Source of the DNA: Sphingobacteriales bacterium
GTDB taxonomy: Bacteria; Bacteroidota; Bacteroidia; Chitinophagales; JADIYW01
Direction of reading: 5' to 3'
Assembly (NCBI GenBank): GCA_016719635.1
Contig: JADJYT010000002.1
Coordinates: forward strand, 62,001-126,000
DNA length: 64,000 nucleotides
Position numbers and translations under genes: made by a program. Below the pieces are notes generated by a model. The model saw only the letters and a program-made list of their open reading frames with translations. It had not been told where the DNA came from and made no database searches. Positions 27,282 to 36,888 of the stretch are shown here, piece after piece (within the stretch, counting starts at the first letter, position 1; the number at the start of each line of letters is the position of its first letter).

Positions 27282-28181
27282 TCAATTCTTGACAGCCTTT
27301 GCTTCTTCTATCATCAGTTGTTTCCCTTCATCCGTATTGAGTATGCTTGCAAAGTTTCCGTTTCCCGTTTGCGACAGCGCTCTCAATTTAGTGAAAACGT
27401 ATTCCGTATTTTTTCCAAAGCAGAAGATGGACAGACTGATATTCTTGGAGCGGCCGGCAGCGATGGACTGCAACATTCTTTTATACTCTTTATCCCCGGA
27501 TGTAAACAAACCGTCACTTGCCAGAATGATACGGTTATTGCCATTGGATACGAAGTTACTGAGTGCTGTTTTATAAGCCTTATCCAAAGCGGCACTTCCC
27601 TCCGTCGTACTACCGAATGTCAACGCTTCAATCGTCTTTCTGATTTTTTCATTATCGGATGCCGCGGTTGACGGCAAAATTTCTTTCACCGTACTGGAGA
27701 AAGTTAGAATGGCAATCCGGTCAGTCGGACGCAATTCACCCACCAGATAGGTCAATGCATCTTTCAGCAGCGGCATCTTATCGTCTGCATTCATGGAAGC
27801 GGAAACATCAATCAGAAACACCAGGTTATTGGTGGCATAACCTTCTAAAACAGGTTTTGGCATCTCTTTCGCTTTTATAGAGAAATCCCGCTGACACTCC
27901 TTTTTGACAAAAATAAATCCATTCAGTTCATAATAATTCTTTGATGCCACCTTAATGGTATAATACCCATCCGGTACAACAGCAGTCGTTAAGATATTAT
28001 ATGCCCCGGAAGAATCGGTTACAACGGAAAATTCATACCCGTCACTGATAGACAGTGTAATATTTGCGCTCTTGACGGGTTCTTTTGTGTCCATATCCCT
28101 GATGATGCCTGTGATGTGCATACCATCCGCAAAAGCCAGCAAAGAGAAGAAAGAAAAGATAAGGGTGTAGAGCAGCTTCAT
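27282..28181 (-). CDS. Secreted von Willebrand factor A domain protein with N-terminal CarboxypepD-reg-like domain
   Basis: The 299-residue protein has a signal peptide (MKLLYTLIFSFFSLLAFA) and then a carboxypeptidase-regulatory-like beta sandwich (ITGIIRDMDTKEPVKSANIT). A VWA domain follows from about residue 115, with the MIDAS sequence VFLIDVSASM. The metal-site threonine and aspartate appear in GSTTEGSAALDKA and IILASDGLFTSGD. VWA domains bind protein partners through a divalent metal. No gene next to it suggests the partner; it is flanked by rsmG and a PAP2 phosphatase gene. It is not obviously related to the VWA gene at 60.8 kb, which is cytoplasmic. Confidence 0.88.
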   Translation of the reverse strand: MKLLYTLIFSFFSLLAFADGMHITGIIRDMDTKEPVKSANITLSISDGYEFSVVTDSSGAYNILTTAVVPDGYYTIKVASKNYYELNGFIFVKKECQRDFSIKAKEMPKPVLEGYATNNLVFLIDVSASMNADDKMPLLKDALTYLVGELRPTDRIAILTFSSTVKEILPSTAASDNEKIRKTIEALTFGSTTEGSAALDKAYKTALSNFVSNGNNRIILASDGLFTSGDKEYKRMLQSIAAGRSKNISLSIFCFGKNTEYVFTKLRALSQTGNGNFASILNTDEGKQLMIEEAKAVKN

Positions 28182-28261
28182 GCTTTAAAATATTTCACAA
28201 TGTAAAGTTATACTTTCGTTTTTGTATCTACAACTGTAAATTTTATGCTATTTTTAACCGG

Positions 28262-29008
28262 ATGAAAAAGTACATTTCAATTCTGCTTTCATTTATATTG
28301 TTTTCCGGCAGTTTCGCACAGGATTCTTCCGCGCATAAAAGTTTCTACAAAATGAGGCTTTCCGTTGAGATTCCATTGGGGCTGATTACATTAGGAACAG
28401 GCGGTACGAGTTTAATTCTGCACGCAAAGAAGAAACCGCTCACTTTTGATGAAATCAGTGCCTTATCGCCTACGGATGTCAATAAATTTGACCGGTATGC
28501 CATTTACCAGCACTCCAGAGCGGCAGCCATTTCCAGTGATGTCTTTCAATATACTGCCATGGTGGCTCCGGCCTTTTTATTCATTGACAAAAAAATCCGG
28601 AAGGACTGGAAAACCGTTTTTCCGATTTGGGTCGAAACATTTGCATTTACATCCGCCATTACAATGTTTACCAAAGAACTGGCGAACAGGAACCGACCGT
28701 ATGTTTATTCGGATTACGGCAACGGCAACAAATACAGCAAAAGTGCGCGATCATCCTTTTTCTCCGGACACACCAGCATCACAGCTGCCAGCACCTTTTT
28801 TATTGCGATGGTTTATACCGATTACCACCGCGATTCAAGATGGATACCGCTTATGTGGACGGGAGCTGCCCTATTTCCGGCACTTACCGCCCTGACACGC
28901 GTAAAGGCAGGAAAACATTACTGGACAGATGTAATTACAGGTTATGCTGTAGGCGCATTAGTTGGCACTCTCACGCCTTTCCTGCACAGAAGATCTTTTA
29001 AGCGTTGA
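28262..29008 (+). CDS. PAP2-family phosphatase, membrane-bound
   Basis: The 248-residue protein has a signal peptide (MKKYISILLSFILFSGSFAQ), several membrane segments and the three PAP2 catalytic motifs: KELANRNRP (KxxxxxxRP), FFSGHTS (SGH with the nucleophile-activating His) and RVKAGKHYWTDV (RxxxxxHxxxD). Such enzymes dephosphorylate lipid phosphates, for instance undecaprenyl diphosphate or lipid A phosphates, at the outer face of the inner membrane. The substrate cannot be chosen from sequence. Its 3' end overlaps the converging methyltransferase gene by 11 bases. Confidence 0.9.
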   Translation: MKKYISILLSFILFSGSFAQDSSAHKSFYKMRLSVEIPLGLITLGTGGTSLILHAKKKPLTFDEISALSPTDVNKFDRYAIYQHSRAAAISSDVFQYTAMVAPAFLFIDKKIRKDWKTVFPIWVETFAFTSAITMFTKELANRNRPYVYSDYGNGNKYSKSARSSFFSGHTSITAASTFFIAMVYTDYHRDSRWIPLMWTGAALFPALTALTRVKAGKHYWTDVITGYAVGALVGTLTPFLHRRSFKR

Positions 29009-29666
29009 TAGAATTATTTATCCAGACATAGACTCTGTTGCCATCCGTATCTATGGAAAATGAACGGGGATAGACCGAAGAAAATACATTTTCGAATCCC
29101 GCATTTTCAATTTTATTCGCATAAGAGGATTCAATTTTTGAATACAGCAGCATTCCGCCCGGAAGAACCGTATTTTTCAACTCTGACAAAAAGGATTCTG
29201 TCAAAAACGGCATGGGTGTTTCATCCTCAATAAAAACATCAAACACAACCAAATCGAAAGATTTATGCTGCCGGATATATTGTGAAGCATCAGCCACCAC
29301 ATATTCCACCCTTTTCCCTGCATCTGAAGACAGGTATTTCTTTGCCAATTCCACTATCACTTCATCCGCATCAACAGCGGTTATTGAATTTATATGCGGA
29401 TGATTGTCCAGTAAATCCACCACGCTGCCCAATCCAAATCCGAGTGCAAGTACGGAGCTAATGTCCCTGTTCGGGATATCAACGGCTTTAAAGGCTTTTG
29501 CAAAAGAAGTGTAGTTTTTCCCAAAAGAATAGATAGCCTTATGGGTGCTGAGTTTATATTGTCCTTTATGATAAGAAACGATTACTTCCCCGCTGAGCCG
29601 GCTTTCTCTTTTCTCTACGGGAAAGTCATAAATATAACTGAGTATGTTTCTATAAAAAGGATGCAT
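28998..29666 (-). CDS. Spermidine-synthase-like class I methyltransferase fold protein
   Basis: The 222-residue protein has a Rossmann-type SAM or dcSAM binding core: VLALGFGLGSVVDLL (motif I, about 69-83), ITAVDADEVIVELAKKYL (motif II), VVADASQYI and FDLVVFDVFIEDETP (motif IV). That layout is closest to the spermidine synthase/fused spermidine-synthase-like family, though it is shorter than true spermidine synthases. Whether it is an aminopropyl- or a methyltransferase is not decidable here. Confidence 0.78.
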   Translation of the reverse strand: MHPFYRNILSYIYDFPVEKRESRLSGEVIVSYHKGQYKLSTHKAIYSFGKNYTSFAKAFKAVDIPNRDISSVLALGFGLGSVVDLLDNHPHINSITAVDADEVIVELAKKYLSSDAGKRVEYVVADASQYIRQHKSFDLVVFDVFIEDETPMPFLTESFLSELKNTVLPGGMLLYSKIESSYANKIENAGFENVFSSVYPRSFSIDTDGNRVYVWINNSINA

Positions 29667-29740
29667 TCAATCTGTATGGCTATGATTTAATTATGGGTTT
29701 AATAACTAACCTATTAAAGCAACCTGAACTGCCTGACGCT

Positions 29741-30313
29741 TTATATCTCACCGGCCTTTATGGTTGTTTCAGAAACTTTATGATATGCACCCTTCAATAT
29801 TCGGAATGTTCTGTAATCAGCGGATAAGTTAACCTTTATCCAACCGTAATGTTTTTGCCCTTCTAAATAAAGCCTCAGACCGATATACCTGTCTCCGGCG
29901 GCTACATTCCTTGTCGAATCTACACCGGGATTAACTGTTGTAATATAGCCTGTTTTAGAAAAGGTTTTCCCATTGTTGATGAAGCTGCCGGCGGGCAATT
30001 CAGTCACAGGTGTTTTAAATACAACTGTGCCGGTTACTACTTCGTTTATTGAAGCCGGGCTGTTTTTAAACACAAGGTCACACGCCGGCGAACAACAAAA
30101 ATTATACATTTGTATCCAATAATCAAATTTCCCGTCACTGTTAATATCAATGGAATCTGCTTTCATATGCAGGCCAGGAGATCCCGGAACAAAGAGTATC
30201 GTCTTGTTTACCTCAAACTCCATTATGTCAGGGTCATTGATTAGACTATTTTTTTTACAGGCAGCTGCCAATAAAGCAAAGATAATCGTTACTGTTATTT
30301 TATGCCTTTTCAT
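29741..30313 (-). CDS. Lipoprotein of unknown function
   Basis: The 190-residue product has a lipobox LAAAC followed by KKN, so it should be lipid-anchored. An acidic calcium-loop-like stretch, DSIDINSDGKFDYW, follows, with a conserved-looking cysteine pair (NFCCSPACD). It ends with YIGLRLYLEGQKHYGWIKVN, a strand pattern seen in many secreted Bacteroidota proteins of unknown role. I do not assign a function. A weak promoter (TTG, 20 bases, TATATTGG) precedes it. Confidence 0.72.
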   Translation of the reverse strand: MKRHKITVTIIFALLAAACKKNSLINDPDIMEFEVNKTILFVPGSPGLHMKADSIDINSDGKFDYWIQMYNFCCSPACDLVFKNSPASINEVVTGTVVFKTPVTELPAGSFINNGKTFSKTGYITTVNPGVDSTRNVAAGDRYIGLRLYLEGQKHYGWIKVNLSADYRTFRILKGAYHKVSETTIKAGEI

Positions 30314-30444
30314 AATAATCTGGTTTACTTTCCAATATACGGCAGAATCCGATCTGTTTCAATTAAACTGAGCAGCTGATGTCTTCTACTTATTATTCGT
30401 ATCCGATAGTTGAAATCATCCCAAAGTATTCAATTTTCAGCTTC

Positions 30445-31245
30445 TCATTTCCTGTAGTATCTCATCGCTTCCGGTAAATATTTGGTTTGAATGTCATTAA
30501 TGCGTGTTTCGTCACTCGGGTGAGTGCTTAAAAATTCCGGTACGCTTTGTCCATTTTTCACCTGTGACATCCTTGTCCAGAACCCAATCGCTTCATTTGG
30601 GTCGTATCCTGCCATTGCCATAAAAATCAATCCCATTCTGTCCGCTTCACTTTCCTGTTTTCTGCTGAACGGCAGCATGGCACCGATTTGGGCACCGATA
30701 CCAACGGCATTCATAAAGATATTGCGCGTTTCTTTGGGCTTACTGGCAAGCGCAGCATCCAGCGCACTGAAGCCCAGCTGTTCCAGCATCGCAGCACTCA
30801 TCCGTTCATTCCCGTGACTGGCAATGGCGTGTGAAATCTCATGACCCATTACCACCGCTAATCCTGTTTCCGTTTTTGTAATGGGAAGTATACCGGTATA
30901 GACGACTACCTTTCCACCCGGCATACACCAGGCATTTGCCATTGAATCACGTACCACATTATACTCCCATTTGTAGGATTGCATACGCTCTGAAAGTCCA
31001 ATCTGGTTCATATAACTGGTGACCGCATCGGCAATCTTTGCACCTACCTTTTTGACCATATCCACATCAGTACCGGTGGCAATCACTTTTATTTTGTTTT
31101 CCGTCAGAAACTGCTGATATTCCTGAAACCCCATTTCGTTCAATTGTGCATCAGACAGCAGTGTCAATTGTTTTCTGCCCGTTATCGGATTCTGGCTGCA
31201 AGCCACCAGCATAAATGTCAGCGTTATGATCAGTACTTTATTCAT
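30445..31245 (-). CDS. M48 family metalloprotease, lipoprotein
   Basis: The 266-residue product is a periplasmic-facing zinc protease. The lipoprotein signal ends MLVACSQNPITGRKQL, where NPxTGRxQ is typical of M48C enzymes such as YcaL/LoiP. The zinc motif HEISH lies at about 134-138 within VVMGHEISHAIASHGNERM, and the third ligand is in RKQESEADRMG. It ends with STHPSDETRI, another family signature. Such enzymes degrade misfolded outer-membrane proteins. The gene starts five bases after the giant secreted-protein gene, so the two are very likely co-transcribed and may act on the same envelope process. Confidence 0.93.
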   Translation of the reverse strand: MNKVLIITLTFMLVACSQNPITGRKQLTLLSDAQLNEMGFQEYQQFLTENKIKVIATGTDVDMVKKVGAKIADAVTSYMNQIGLSERMQSYKWEYNVVRDSMANAWCMPGGKVVVYTGILPITKTETGLAVVMGHEISHAIASHGNERMSAAMLEQLGFSALDAALASKPKETRNIFMNAVGIGAQIGAMLPFSRKQESEADRMGLIFMAMAGYDPNEAIGFWTRMSQVKNGQSVPEFLSTHPSDETRINDIQTKYLPEAMRYYRK

Positions 31246-31250
31246 AATTT

Positions 31251-34200
31251 TTATTTTGGTTTTGTGGTTTTACCTGTTGATTTTGCCGGAACTTCATCCG
31301 GAGAAACGGTATGATTTAAACCCGAATCATTCTTTGCCGGACCCGTTCCTTCTGCCGGAGTCTCTTCCGGATGGGTCACTTTTTTAGGAGGAGGGACATC
31401 CAGCGAAAACGGTTTTTTAGGCTTCTGCTTAAAATCATCTTTTGGTACGGAAGGGGGTGCAGCGGGTGTTTCTGCCGGTGTCACCTCTTCTTTTGGGGGA
31501 GTAACCGGAGTTGCATTAACAGGTGCGGGTGCCACAGGCTTTACTGTCTGAATACTCTTACGTTCTTTAAAGTCTTCCATACGGGCGACAAAATTGTCCC
31601 TCATGCTTAAGTCAGCAGACATGAATTCGAAGATAACATTTTTACCGTCCCGCTGCATTCGCTCATAATCTTTCAGCAAGACGAGCGTGTTGTAAACATC
31701 TGTAACGGAAGACGCTATCCCCATCTGCCCACGTTTTATTTTAAAGTAAATCCAGCCGCCATCTTTATTCTGCAAATAAATATTGACAAAGTCGCTTTCA
31801 TAAGCATATCCGATTTCAATATACGCATCATACTGGCGCTTGATGATATCCTGCCCAAAGAAGGCAAGACTCACTTTCTCCACACTCTTGAAAGTGGCAT
31901 CCTGTTCATCCCAGTAAAATTTGGAACCGCTTAAAAGCATGGAATAATCCAGCGAATTTGGAATAAACATGGAATCTGTCATAAACAGATTCGCAATCAG
32001 CGTATTAGCCTCCAATGTATCCTTTGTTAATGTTGCTATCGTCTTCTGGAAAGTCTTGTTCCTTTTATAGAGGACAAAATTGGGTGAACTGCTGGACTCT
32101 ACAAATTGTTGGATTATAGTGCTTGCAATAGCAGGCTGCATGAAAAATTTCACCGCCAGATCAGCTGTAACCTGTAAATTCTGGGATGGCGGCGTAAACT
32201 TAAAGACTCCAACCGCAGCAACTTTACACGGCGCTAAATTAAGTCCGAATCCTATCTCTCCAATCGCATCAATCGCTTTCGAATTCTCATTGTACTTCAT
32301 GCATGACGACTTGGAATAGCTTGATTTAAAGGCATTCTCATCACCAAATATGATTGTATTAGGCTCTGTCTTACTGAATATCATGGATCCCTTCACCGTC
32401 ATGATGCTCGCATCATTTCTGTCGCGTTTATCCTGTAAGATAGCGCTGTAAAACTCCGGTATGCTTTTATCCAGCATCAAGCCTACAAAGAGGCTGTTAT
32501 TTGCCTGACTTAAGACACTATCCATACTGACAGCCGGTTTTTTAGGATCGAGTGCCTGTATATTTGTTATCCAGTCACTGGTGTTGTTGGCAATATCAAT
32601 CTTTACAGCTCCGTCCAAAAATACATCCTTATGCCTGGAATCGAATTCGAATTTCCCTTTATAGTAAATCTTATTATCCAGTTTAAAATTCTCTGCCTCA
32701 TCAATAAGGGCCTTGCCAAATGTAAATATTTTTGACATATCTCTCTGATCCCCTGTTCTTCTTCCCTTTTTATCCAATGTATATACCTTACCTCTGTAAG
32801 GATTGTTTACATTAATTTCCGTTATTGCAATTTTTGATGTAGAACCGTTGTTCATTTTCATAAAATAATTACCGGTTCCGGTAAAATCATTTCTACCGAC
32901 AATGTTAACTTCCGCATCTTTTACCGTATGGAAGGAACTGTCGGCGTTAAAGACGATACTGGCGTTTTTAAGGGTTCTGACGGTTCCATCCTGCTCTATA
33001 AAGATTTGTCCCTTATCCGGAATAACTTTTGAATCGGCCAGCAATAATTCGTTGATACCCCCAAAAAAGATAGAGTTATCATTTAAATTCAAATCGGCCG
33101 TAGTCGTAATAAATTTGAGTGAATCCTTTGTCGGATCAGTCGACAACAAAAAGAAAGTGGCATACTTGGAAACGGAATTCAGTGTGAGTTTATTATTCGC
33201 CAAATCAAATTTTAAGAACTTCGGATTGGCAACATACCTAAACGATTCCAGCGGTATTGTATCGTTCTTATTCAATTCAATATCTGCCACCTTGTTATCC
33301 AAATCAAATTTAGCATTCACATCATTCGATGCGAGAAGTGATACCCCGTCATTATTTGACAGATTCAATTTTCCGTTTCTGGCCTCAAACTGTCTTGCCT
33401 TAAAAGTGATATCATCAGACTGGAGTTTAGTTTTGTTCCACGAAAGCACTCCGACTCCTTTCAGCTTCTTTTTATACAATATGATTTTACCGTCCAATTC
33501 GGTGATGGCATTATACATACTGAATTTCTCCTCTTTTTCCGGTGAAACGACTAAAGAATCTGTTTTTACGTTCCAAATAAAGGAAGACTGATTGACCCTG
33601 GTTTGCGGCAAATCCGCATTTTTATCTTCCGTTATCCGAACGCTGTCAATTTCGGCATAAACACTGTCCATAAAAAAGAAAGCCGTATCCGCATACATTC
33701 TTGCTGGTCCAAATTCAAACAACCCTTTTCCAGATAGTCCGCTGCTGTTAAGTTTCAGGTCTGCCGTGTATTTCCCTTTATTTCCAAATAAGCTATATCC
33801 TTTTTCGCCGGTTTGCACGTCGATTCCATAGGATTTATCATCCTGTAATTTTAAACCGGATTTGATGGGTTCGAAAATACCGCCTGAAATTAGTTGTCCG
33901 TCTAAACTCAGGTTTTCCGTTGCAATTTCATTTAAACTATCCAATTTGAAAGGGAATACCTGATAAAAGAATTTATCCTTATCATATTTAGTCCCGTTCG
34001 GACCTTTGTCATAAAACGTTTTTGCCGTGTCGCCACTGACGAAATACGGATATTTTCTGTCATTATTCGTCCCTGACTTGTTATCGGGAGCGGCTATATG
34101 CAAAGAACCGGTGATATTCTGTATGGGTGTTTTGGAGCGTATTAACTTAATTTCTCCTCGTTCATTGGGTTTTCCATCCCCATCCGGAACATAGACTACC

Positions 34201-36050
34201 ATAGAATCCACGTTTTTCATATTGAACGCATAGTTATCATAATCGAAATCCACTTTTTTGGCAACAAAATCAAACTTACCTGCCTGTATCTTTCCGGAGA
34301 GAGTCATCACCCTGTTTTTCGATAATAAAACGGTATCGTTATTAGGAATGAATTTGACACCTGATTTTGTACTCATATTAATTTCCTCCACACCGTAGAT
34401 TTCAAGTACATTCGTATTGATATTTAACCGGGCGTTCAGATTTCTTTTGAAGGACGCGAACTTGATGAAATCATAATCCTGTTTACCACGGGCGGATAAT
34501 GCCTGATTAACTAATTTTTCTTTTACTTCAATCATTCTTGTTGACGGATTATAATTGATGTATCCGTCTTCCACCAGCTTAAAGAAAATATGTTGTGATG
34601 CGAAAAACGGCGCACCCGGATTGATATCCAGCGCCAGTGCCTGAGCATCCACAAAACGATCCGCGCTACTTTCATAATATCTGAAAATTTTGTCAATTGG
34701 CCCCTGTTCGGAAGGTCCTTTGTATTTATTTTCCAGATTTGGCTGGTAATAATTAAATGATTCAAAAATTGCAGGCTTCTCTCCTGACAACGTAATCATA
34801 CTGAATTTCATGATGGTACTGTCCAGATTCCATTTCAGCTCGTCGACAAAAAAAAACATTTTATGGTATTCACTTGTAAACGGCTGTTTGGATAAAGGTT
34901 TCATATCCCGATATGCCTTAACATCCTTATTTTTGGAGAAGTAGGAAAAATTGACAAACGGATGAATAATCGTATTGTCTTTTAAAAAGATGGTCATGGA
35001 TGCATCCTCTACGGTAATATCCTTGAATTCCTTGATTTGAATCCTGTTAGCTGTAACACGAACCAGTTCTTTGCCGTCTTTGCCGGTCAGTGAAATCTTG
35101 GGAAGTACGGTATCCGAGCCAACGCCGTAGATACTGGTACCTTCCAATTGAAAACCGCCGCTGAATTTCACTTCTTTTCCGAGTGTATTAAAATTGACGT
35201 TATTGCTGTAAGAACGGAATTTTGGATATAATCTTTCCTGTGATTTTGCCTGCAATAATTTATCCGTGTAGGCACCCAACAGAACCTCACTCAGGACGGG
35301 TTTAAATGTAAACTTTGCAGAATCTATCTGGATATCCGATTTGCTGAAATTAATCTGATGGTTACCAAACTGTACAAAATTATTGGCTGGATCAAAACCT
35401 GCCCTCTGTAAGGTCATGCTGCCGGTTGTGCCAATCCATAAATTTTCCAGGGGGTAATATTTTCCTTTTTCATTTCTGATGGTAAGGGTATCCGAATTGG
35501 AAGTACCAATCAGCTCTGTGGCTGCAAATGTAAATACAGGCTTATCCCCTATAAGGTCAACGGTATAATCTCCGGTAGCCTGCCAGGTGTTGGTATTGGT
35601 GAAATACAATGCATTCTTCTTATATAGATTGGAGAGATATTCTATATAACTGGAAAACTCCTTAACATTCCCGATCTTCCCTTTATCTATCAAGGTTTGA
35701 AGAATATCGAAGTTTTTATCAATAGCTGCTGCGTTGGCTTTTGTGGCATCCAATGTCATTAACATGGCCGCAAACTGCATGAACACCGGGTATGCGGGTG
35801 CCTTTTTGACCAACATGGTTTGTGAAATGCCTTTAATCTTAAAAAGATAAGCTGCAGCCTTTCCCGTCGTTACGGATGACGGAAATTTATCCGCAATCTC
35901 TTTGCAGTCATCTCTTGTGCAGGTTCTTATAAAATCGGTATATGCTTTAGCAAAACCCGCATTATCTGCAGGAAATTCTTTCGGGTATTGTGCATGCAGT
36001 AAATGAGTCGTAGCAAAAAGAAATACAATTAAGTTCAACAGTTTTTTCAT
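31251..36050 (-). CDS. Giant secreted protein of unknown function (1599 residues)
   Basis: The product begins with a signal peptide (MKKLLNLIVFLFATTHLLHA, cut before QYP). Residues about 25-170 are mainly helical. From about 170 to 1450 it is a long series of beta strands and short loops. Many parts read like repeated one- or two-strand rungs, for example KARQFEARNGKLNLSNNDG and FDLDNKVADIELNKND. The texture recalls OstA/LptA-like or AsmA-like beta structures, but I see no diagnostic motif. The last 120 residues are rich in Pro, Lys, Glu and Thr and probably disordered. It lies six bases after prmA and five before the M48 protease gene, so it is embedded in a tight operon. It is not an outer-membrane receptor (no TonB box or plug seen). 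Confidence 0.85.
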   Translation of the reverse strand: MKKLLNLIVFLFATTHLLHAQYPKEFPADNAGFAKAYTDFIRTCTRDDCKEIADKFPSSVTTGKAAAYLFKIKGISQTMLVKKAPAYPVFMQFAAMLMTLDATKANAAAIDKNFDILQTLIDKGKIGNVKEFSSYIEYLSNLYKKNALYFTNTNTWQATGDYTVDLIGDKPVFTFAATELIGTSNSDTLTIRNEKGKYYPLENLWIGTTGSMTLQRAGFDPANNFVQFGNHQINFSKSDIQIDSAKFTFKPVLSEVLLGAYTDKLLQAKSQERLYPKFRSYSNNVNFNTLGKEVKFSGGFQLEGTSIYGVGSDTVLPKISLTGKDGKELVRVTANRIQIKEFKDITVEDASMTIFLKDNTIIHPFVNFSYFSKNKDVKAYRDMKPLSKQPFTSEYHKMFFFVDELKWNLDSTIMKFSMITLSGEKPAIFESFNYYQPNLENKYKGPSEQGPIDKIFRYYESSADRFVDAQALALDINPGAPFFASQHIFFKLVEDGYINYNPSTRMIEVKEKLVNQALSARGKQDYDFIKFASFKRNLNARLNINTNVLEIYGVEEINMSTKSGVKFIPNNDTVLLSKNRVMTLSGKIQAGKFDFVAKKVDFDYDNYAFNMKNVDSMVVYVPDGDGKPNERGEIKLIRSKTPIQNITGSLHIAAPDNKSGTNNDRKYPYFVSGDTAKTFYDKGPNGTKYDKDKFFYQVFPFKLDSLNEIATENLSLDGQLISGGIFEPIKSGLKLQDDKSYGIDVQTGEKGYSLFGNKGKYTADLKLNSSGLSGKGLFEFGPARMYADTAFFFMDSVYAEIDSVRITEDKNADLPQTRVNQSSFIWNVKTDSLVVSPEKEEKFSMYNAITELDGKIILYKKKLKGVGVLSWNKTKLQSDDITFKARQFEARNGKLNLSNNDGVSLLASNDVNAKFDLDNKVADIELNKNDTIPLESFRYVANPKFLKFDLANNKLTLNSVSKYATFFLLSTDPTKDSLKFITTTADLNLNDNSIFFGGINELLLADSKVIPDKGQIFIEQDGTVRTLKNASIVFNADSSFHTVKDAEVNIVGRNDFTGTGNYFMKMNNGSTSKIAITEINVNNPYRGKVYTLDKKGRRTGDQRDMSKIFTFGKALIDEAENFKLDNKIYYKGKFEFDSRHKDVFLDGAVKIDIANNTSDWITNIQALDPKKPAVSMDSVLSQANNSLFVGLMLDKSIPEFYSAILQDKRDRNDASIMTVKGSMIFSKTEPNTIIFGDENAFKSSYSKSSCMKYNENSKAIDAIGEIGFGLNLAPCKVAAVGVFKFTPPSQNLQVTADLAVKFFMQPAIASTIIQQFVESSSSPNFVLYKRNKTFQKTIATLTKDTLEANTLIANLFMTDSMFIPNSLDYSMLLSGSKFYWDEQDATFKSVEKVSLAFFGQDIIKRQYDAYIEIGYAYESDFVNIYLQNKDGGWIYFKIKRGQMGIASSVTDVYNTLVLLKDYERMQRDGKNVIFEFMSADLSMRDNFVARMEDFKERKSIQTVKPVAPAPVNATPVTPPKEEVTPAETPAAPPSVPKDDFKQKPKKPFSLDVPPPKKVTHPEETPAEGTGPAKNDSGLNHTVSPDEVPAKSTGKTTKPK

Positions 36051-36056
36051 CGCTCG

Positions 36057-36884
36057 TTAATTTTCTTTTTTCTGAAATACCAAACACTCCCAGTTTTCCA
36101 GGTTACTATGATAGTTAGCTATCAAATTACATTCCAATGCTTTGTCCAAAATACATTTTGCGTCCTGGGTGTAAAACCCTGAAATGAATAAATGACCGTT
36201 ATTAACCAACAACGATGCTAATTTGCCCATATTTTCCAGTAAGAAATTCCGATGGATGTTCGCAAGGATGCGGTTAAATGTTCGTTGTCCTAACGTATCC
36301 AAATCACCTATAAGAGCCGTTATGCTTTTGGATTGATTCAATTCTATATTTTCCAGACAGTTTTTATAACACCATTCGTCATTATCCAGCGCGGTGCAGT
36401 TGTCTGCGCCAAGCTTTTCAGCCAGTATGGCCAATATGCCTGTACCTGAACCGCAGTCTAATACTGATGTATGTTTAAAATCTATCAGCCGCATGCGCCG
36501 CATCATCTGCAGCGTAGTCGGATGATGCCCGGTACCAAATGACATCTTAGGTTCAATCACAATATCATAAGGCACCTGCTGATTGACAGGGTGGAAGGTG
36601 GCATGTACGTAAACAAACCCATCTATTAACAACGGATGAAAACTGCGTTCCCATTGTTCATTCCAGTTTTTGTTTTCCAGTGCATTTTTTTGGACTGTAA
36701 GCTGATAGGTTTCGGCTATCTCCTTAATAAATTTTTCGCCATCCGTTTGCTGTATGTCATTCAGATAAAGTTCGATGCAATCATCTTTTTCCTCAAAGCC
36801 TTCCGAATCAACTTCAAAAAATAATCCGGCGAAATCTTCTCTATCAAAATTTACCGGATACGATATGGTATATACGTGAATCAT
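36057..36884 (-). CDS. prmA: Ribosomal protein L11 methyltransferase PrmA
   Basis: PrmA trimethylates ribosomal protein L11 with S-adenosylmethionine. The 275-residue product has the small N-terminal substrate-recognition domain, then NEQWERSFHPLLID, EPKMSFGTGHHPTTLQMMRR (the PrmA signature) and SAM motif VLDCGSGTGILAILAEKLGA (about 140-159). NxxRxxF-type ILANIHRNFLLENM completes the catalytic core. It starts four bases after tpiA. Confidence 0.95.
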   Translation of the reverse strand: MIHVYTISYPVNFDREDFAGLFFEVDSEGFEEKDDCIELYLNDIQQTDGEKFIKEIAETYQLTVQKNALENKNWNEQWERSFHPLLIDGFVYVHATFHPVNQQVPYDIVIEPKMSFGTGHHPTTLQMMRRMRLIDFKHTSVLDCGSGTGILAILAEKLGADNCTALDNDEWCYKNCLENIELNQSKSITALIGDLDTLGQRTFNRILANIHRNFLLENMGKLASLLVNNGHLFISGFYTQDAKCILDKALECNLIANYHSNLENWECLVFQKKEN

Positions 36885-36888
36885 TTGA

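Noticed and set aside
27282..28181. Secreted VWA protein as part of the MoxR system
   Set aside because: It has a signal peptide and lies 30 kb away, whereas the MoxR partner at 60.8 kb is cytoplasmic.
32902..33591. Long antisense frame within the giant gene
   Set aside because: It has no signal, domain or promoter and mirrors the beta-rich coding strand.
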